Below the pieces are notes generated by a model. The model did not search any database. It worked only from the letters and a program-made list of their open reading frames with translations, and was not told the origin of the DNA. From NCBI GenBank assembly GCA_963791625.1, contig CAWBTA010000016.1, positions 186,001-250,000 on the forward strand: a stretch of DNA of 64,000 bases, given 5' to 3'. This DNA comes from JANMCE01 sp963791625. Lineage in GTDB: Bacteria; Actinomycetota; Acidimicrobiia; Acidimicrobiales; Ilumatobacteraceae. The stretch's first letter is position 1. Each line of letters starts with the position of its first letter. Shown piece by piece: positions 63,647 to 64,000 of the stretch. A program made the position numbers and the translations under genes.

Positions 63647-64000
63647 TCAGTTCTTGAGATCCTGGCTGCGTAACTCGCGAATGCGCTCCTGCAGGAACGA
63701 GAACGCAGTACGACCTTCGGCCAGCACGACATCGTTGGCCGGGTGCAAGAACAGCGGAACCGACACGCGGTGGCGCGTGGCTGATGCACCGCTCGGGTTC
63801 GTGACCCGATGCGTGGTAGACGGGTAGTAGCCGCCGCTCGCAAGCTGCAACATGTCACCGGCGTTGATGGCGAGGCTCCCGAAGTCACACGGCACGTCAT
63901 GCCACGAGCCATGAATATCGCGCACCTGCAAACCAGGTTCGTTCGATGCCGGCAGCACCGTGATGAGGTTGATGTCCTCATGGGCCGCAGCTCGAATCGC
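63647..64000 (-). CDS. 2-oxoglutarate/Fe(II) oxygenase, isopenicillin N synthase family (5' end beyond the window)
   Basis: C-terminal 117 codons of a non-heme iron oxygenase. Iron ligands are visible as His-x-Asp in HEDINLITVL and His in TTHRVTNP, and the 2-oxoglutarate-binding Arg-x-Ser in RHRVSVPLFLHP. The N-terminal half lies outside the window, so substrate cannot be guessed. Confidence 0.88.
   Translation of the reverse strand, partial: AIRAAAHEDINLITVLPASNEPGLQVRDIHGSWHDVPCDFGSLAINAGDMLQLASGGYYPSTTHRVTNPSGASATRHRVSVPLFLHPANDVVLAEGRTAFSFLQERIRELRSQDLKN

Overview
The window looks like chromosome from a high-GC Gram-positive of the phylum Actinomycetota, probably a member of the Acidimicrobiia or a relative (inference). 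The evidence is a WhiB1-type iron-sulfur regulator next to a PdtaS-type sensor kinase, a CtpE-like P-type ATPase, a DUF3107 protein, a class E-like sortase, a MoxR/DUF58/transglutaminase cluster, frequent GTG/TTG starts, and several starts placed 6 or 7 nt after a TANNNT -10 box, the arrangement of actinobacterial leaderless mRNAs. It reads as core and semi-core chromosome: I see no insertion sequence, phage, integrase, CRISPR array, rRNA or tRNA. Packing is tight, with many convergent gene pairs overlapping at their stop codons.

Layout. 1-9.9 kb: catalase-peroxidase (cut by the left edge), dienelactone hydrolase, BenE-type transporter, a DrrAB-like ABC exporter, an unrecognised protein, a secreted Thr-rich-linker protein and a sugar-lactone oxidase. 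9.95-25.6 kb: a surface polysaccharide locus (Wzy-like polymerase, Wzc-like autokinase, Wzx-like flippase, AsnB, two GT4 glycosyltransferases, two sugar epimerases, a nucleotide-sugar dehydrogenase) that also contains class II fructose-bisphosphate aldolase and etfBA. 25.6-34.7 kb: lipid kinase, glycerophosphodiesterase, whiB1/pdtaS, DUF3107, an Mrp/ApbC Fe-S carrier facing a SufR-like regulator, a 5'-truncated SDR gene, a MerR/GyrI-like regulator and an HSL-type esterase. 34.7-49.1 kb: a GGDEF-EAL protein, a GDPD-like lipoprotein, a CtpE-like ATPase, a LysE exporter, an alternative-oxidase-like diiron protein, MoxR-DUF58-transglutaminase, hemC, a SixA-like phosphatase and a Pro/Tyr-rich membrane protein. 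49.2-56.0 kb: a complete System I cytochrome c maturation operon, ccmABCDEFGHI, including a 51-residue CcmD and overlapping at nearly every junction. 56.1-64 kb: sortase, GlsB-like protein, NDH-2, two small exported proteins, an omega-amidase plus aminotransferase pair, a TetR regulator, an SPFH protein and a truncated 2-oxoglutarate oxygenase.

How the parts fit. The respiratory genes (ccm, NDH-2, alternative oxidase, ETF, hemC) suggest an aerobic, branched electron-transport chain with c-type cytochromes. The polysaccharide genes make a Wzx/Wzy-type surface polymer, with uronic-acid precursors supplied by the dehydrogenase and epimerases. Most specific functions rest on motif reading, with no database search.
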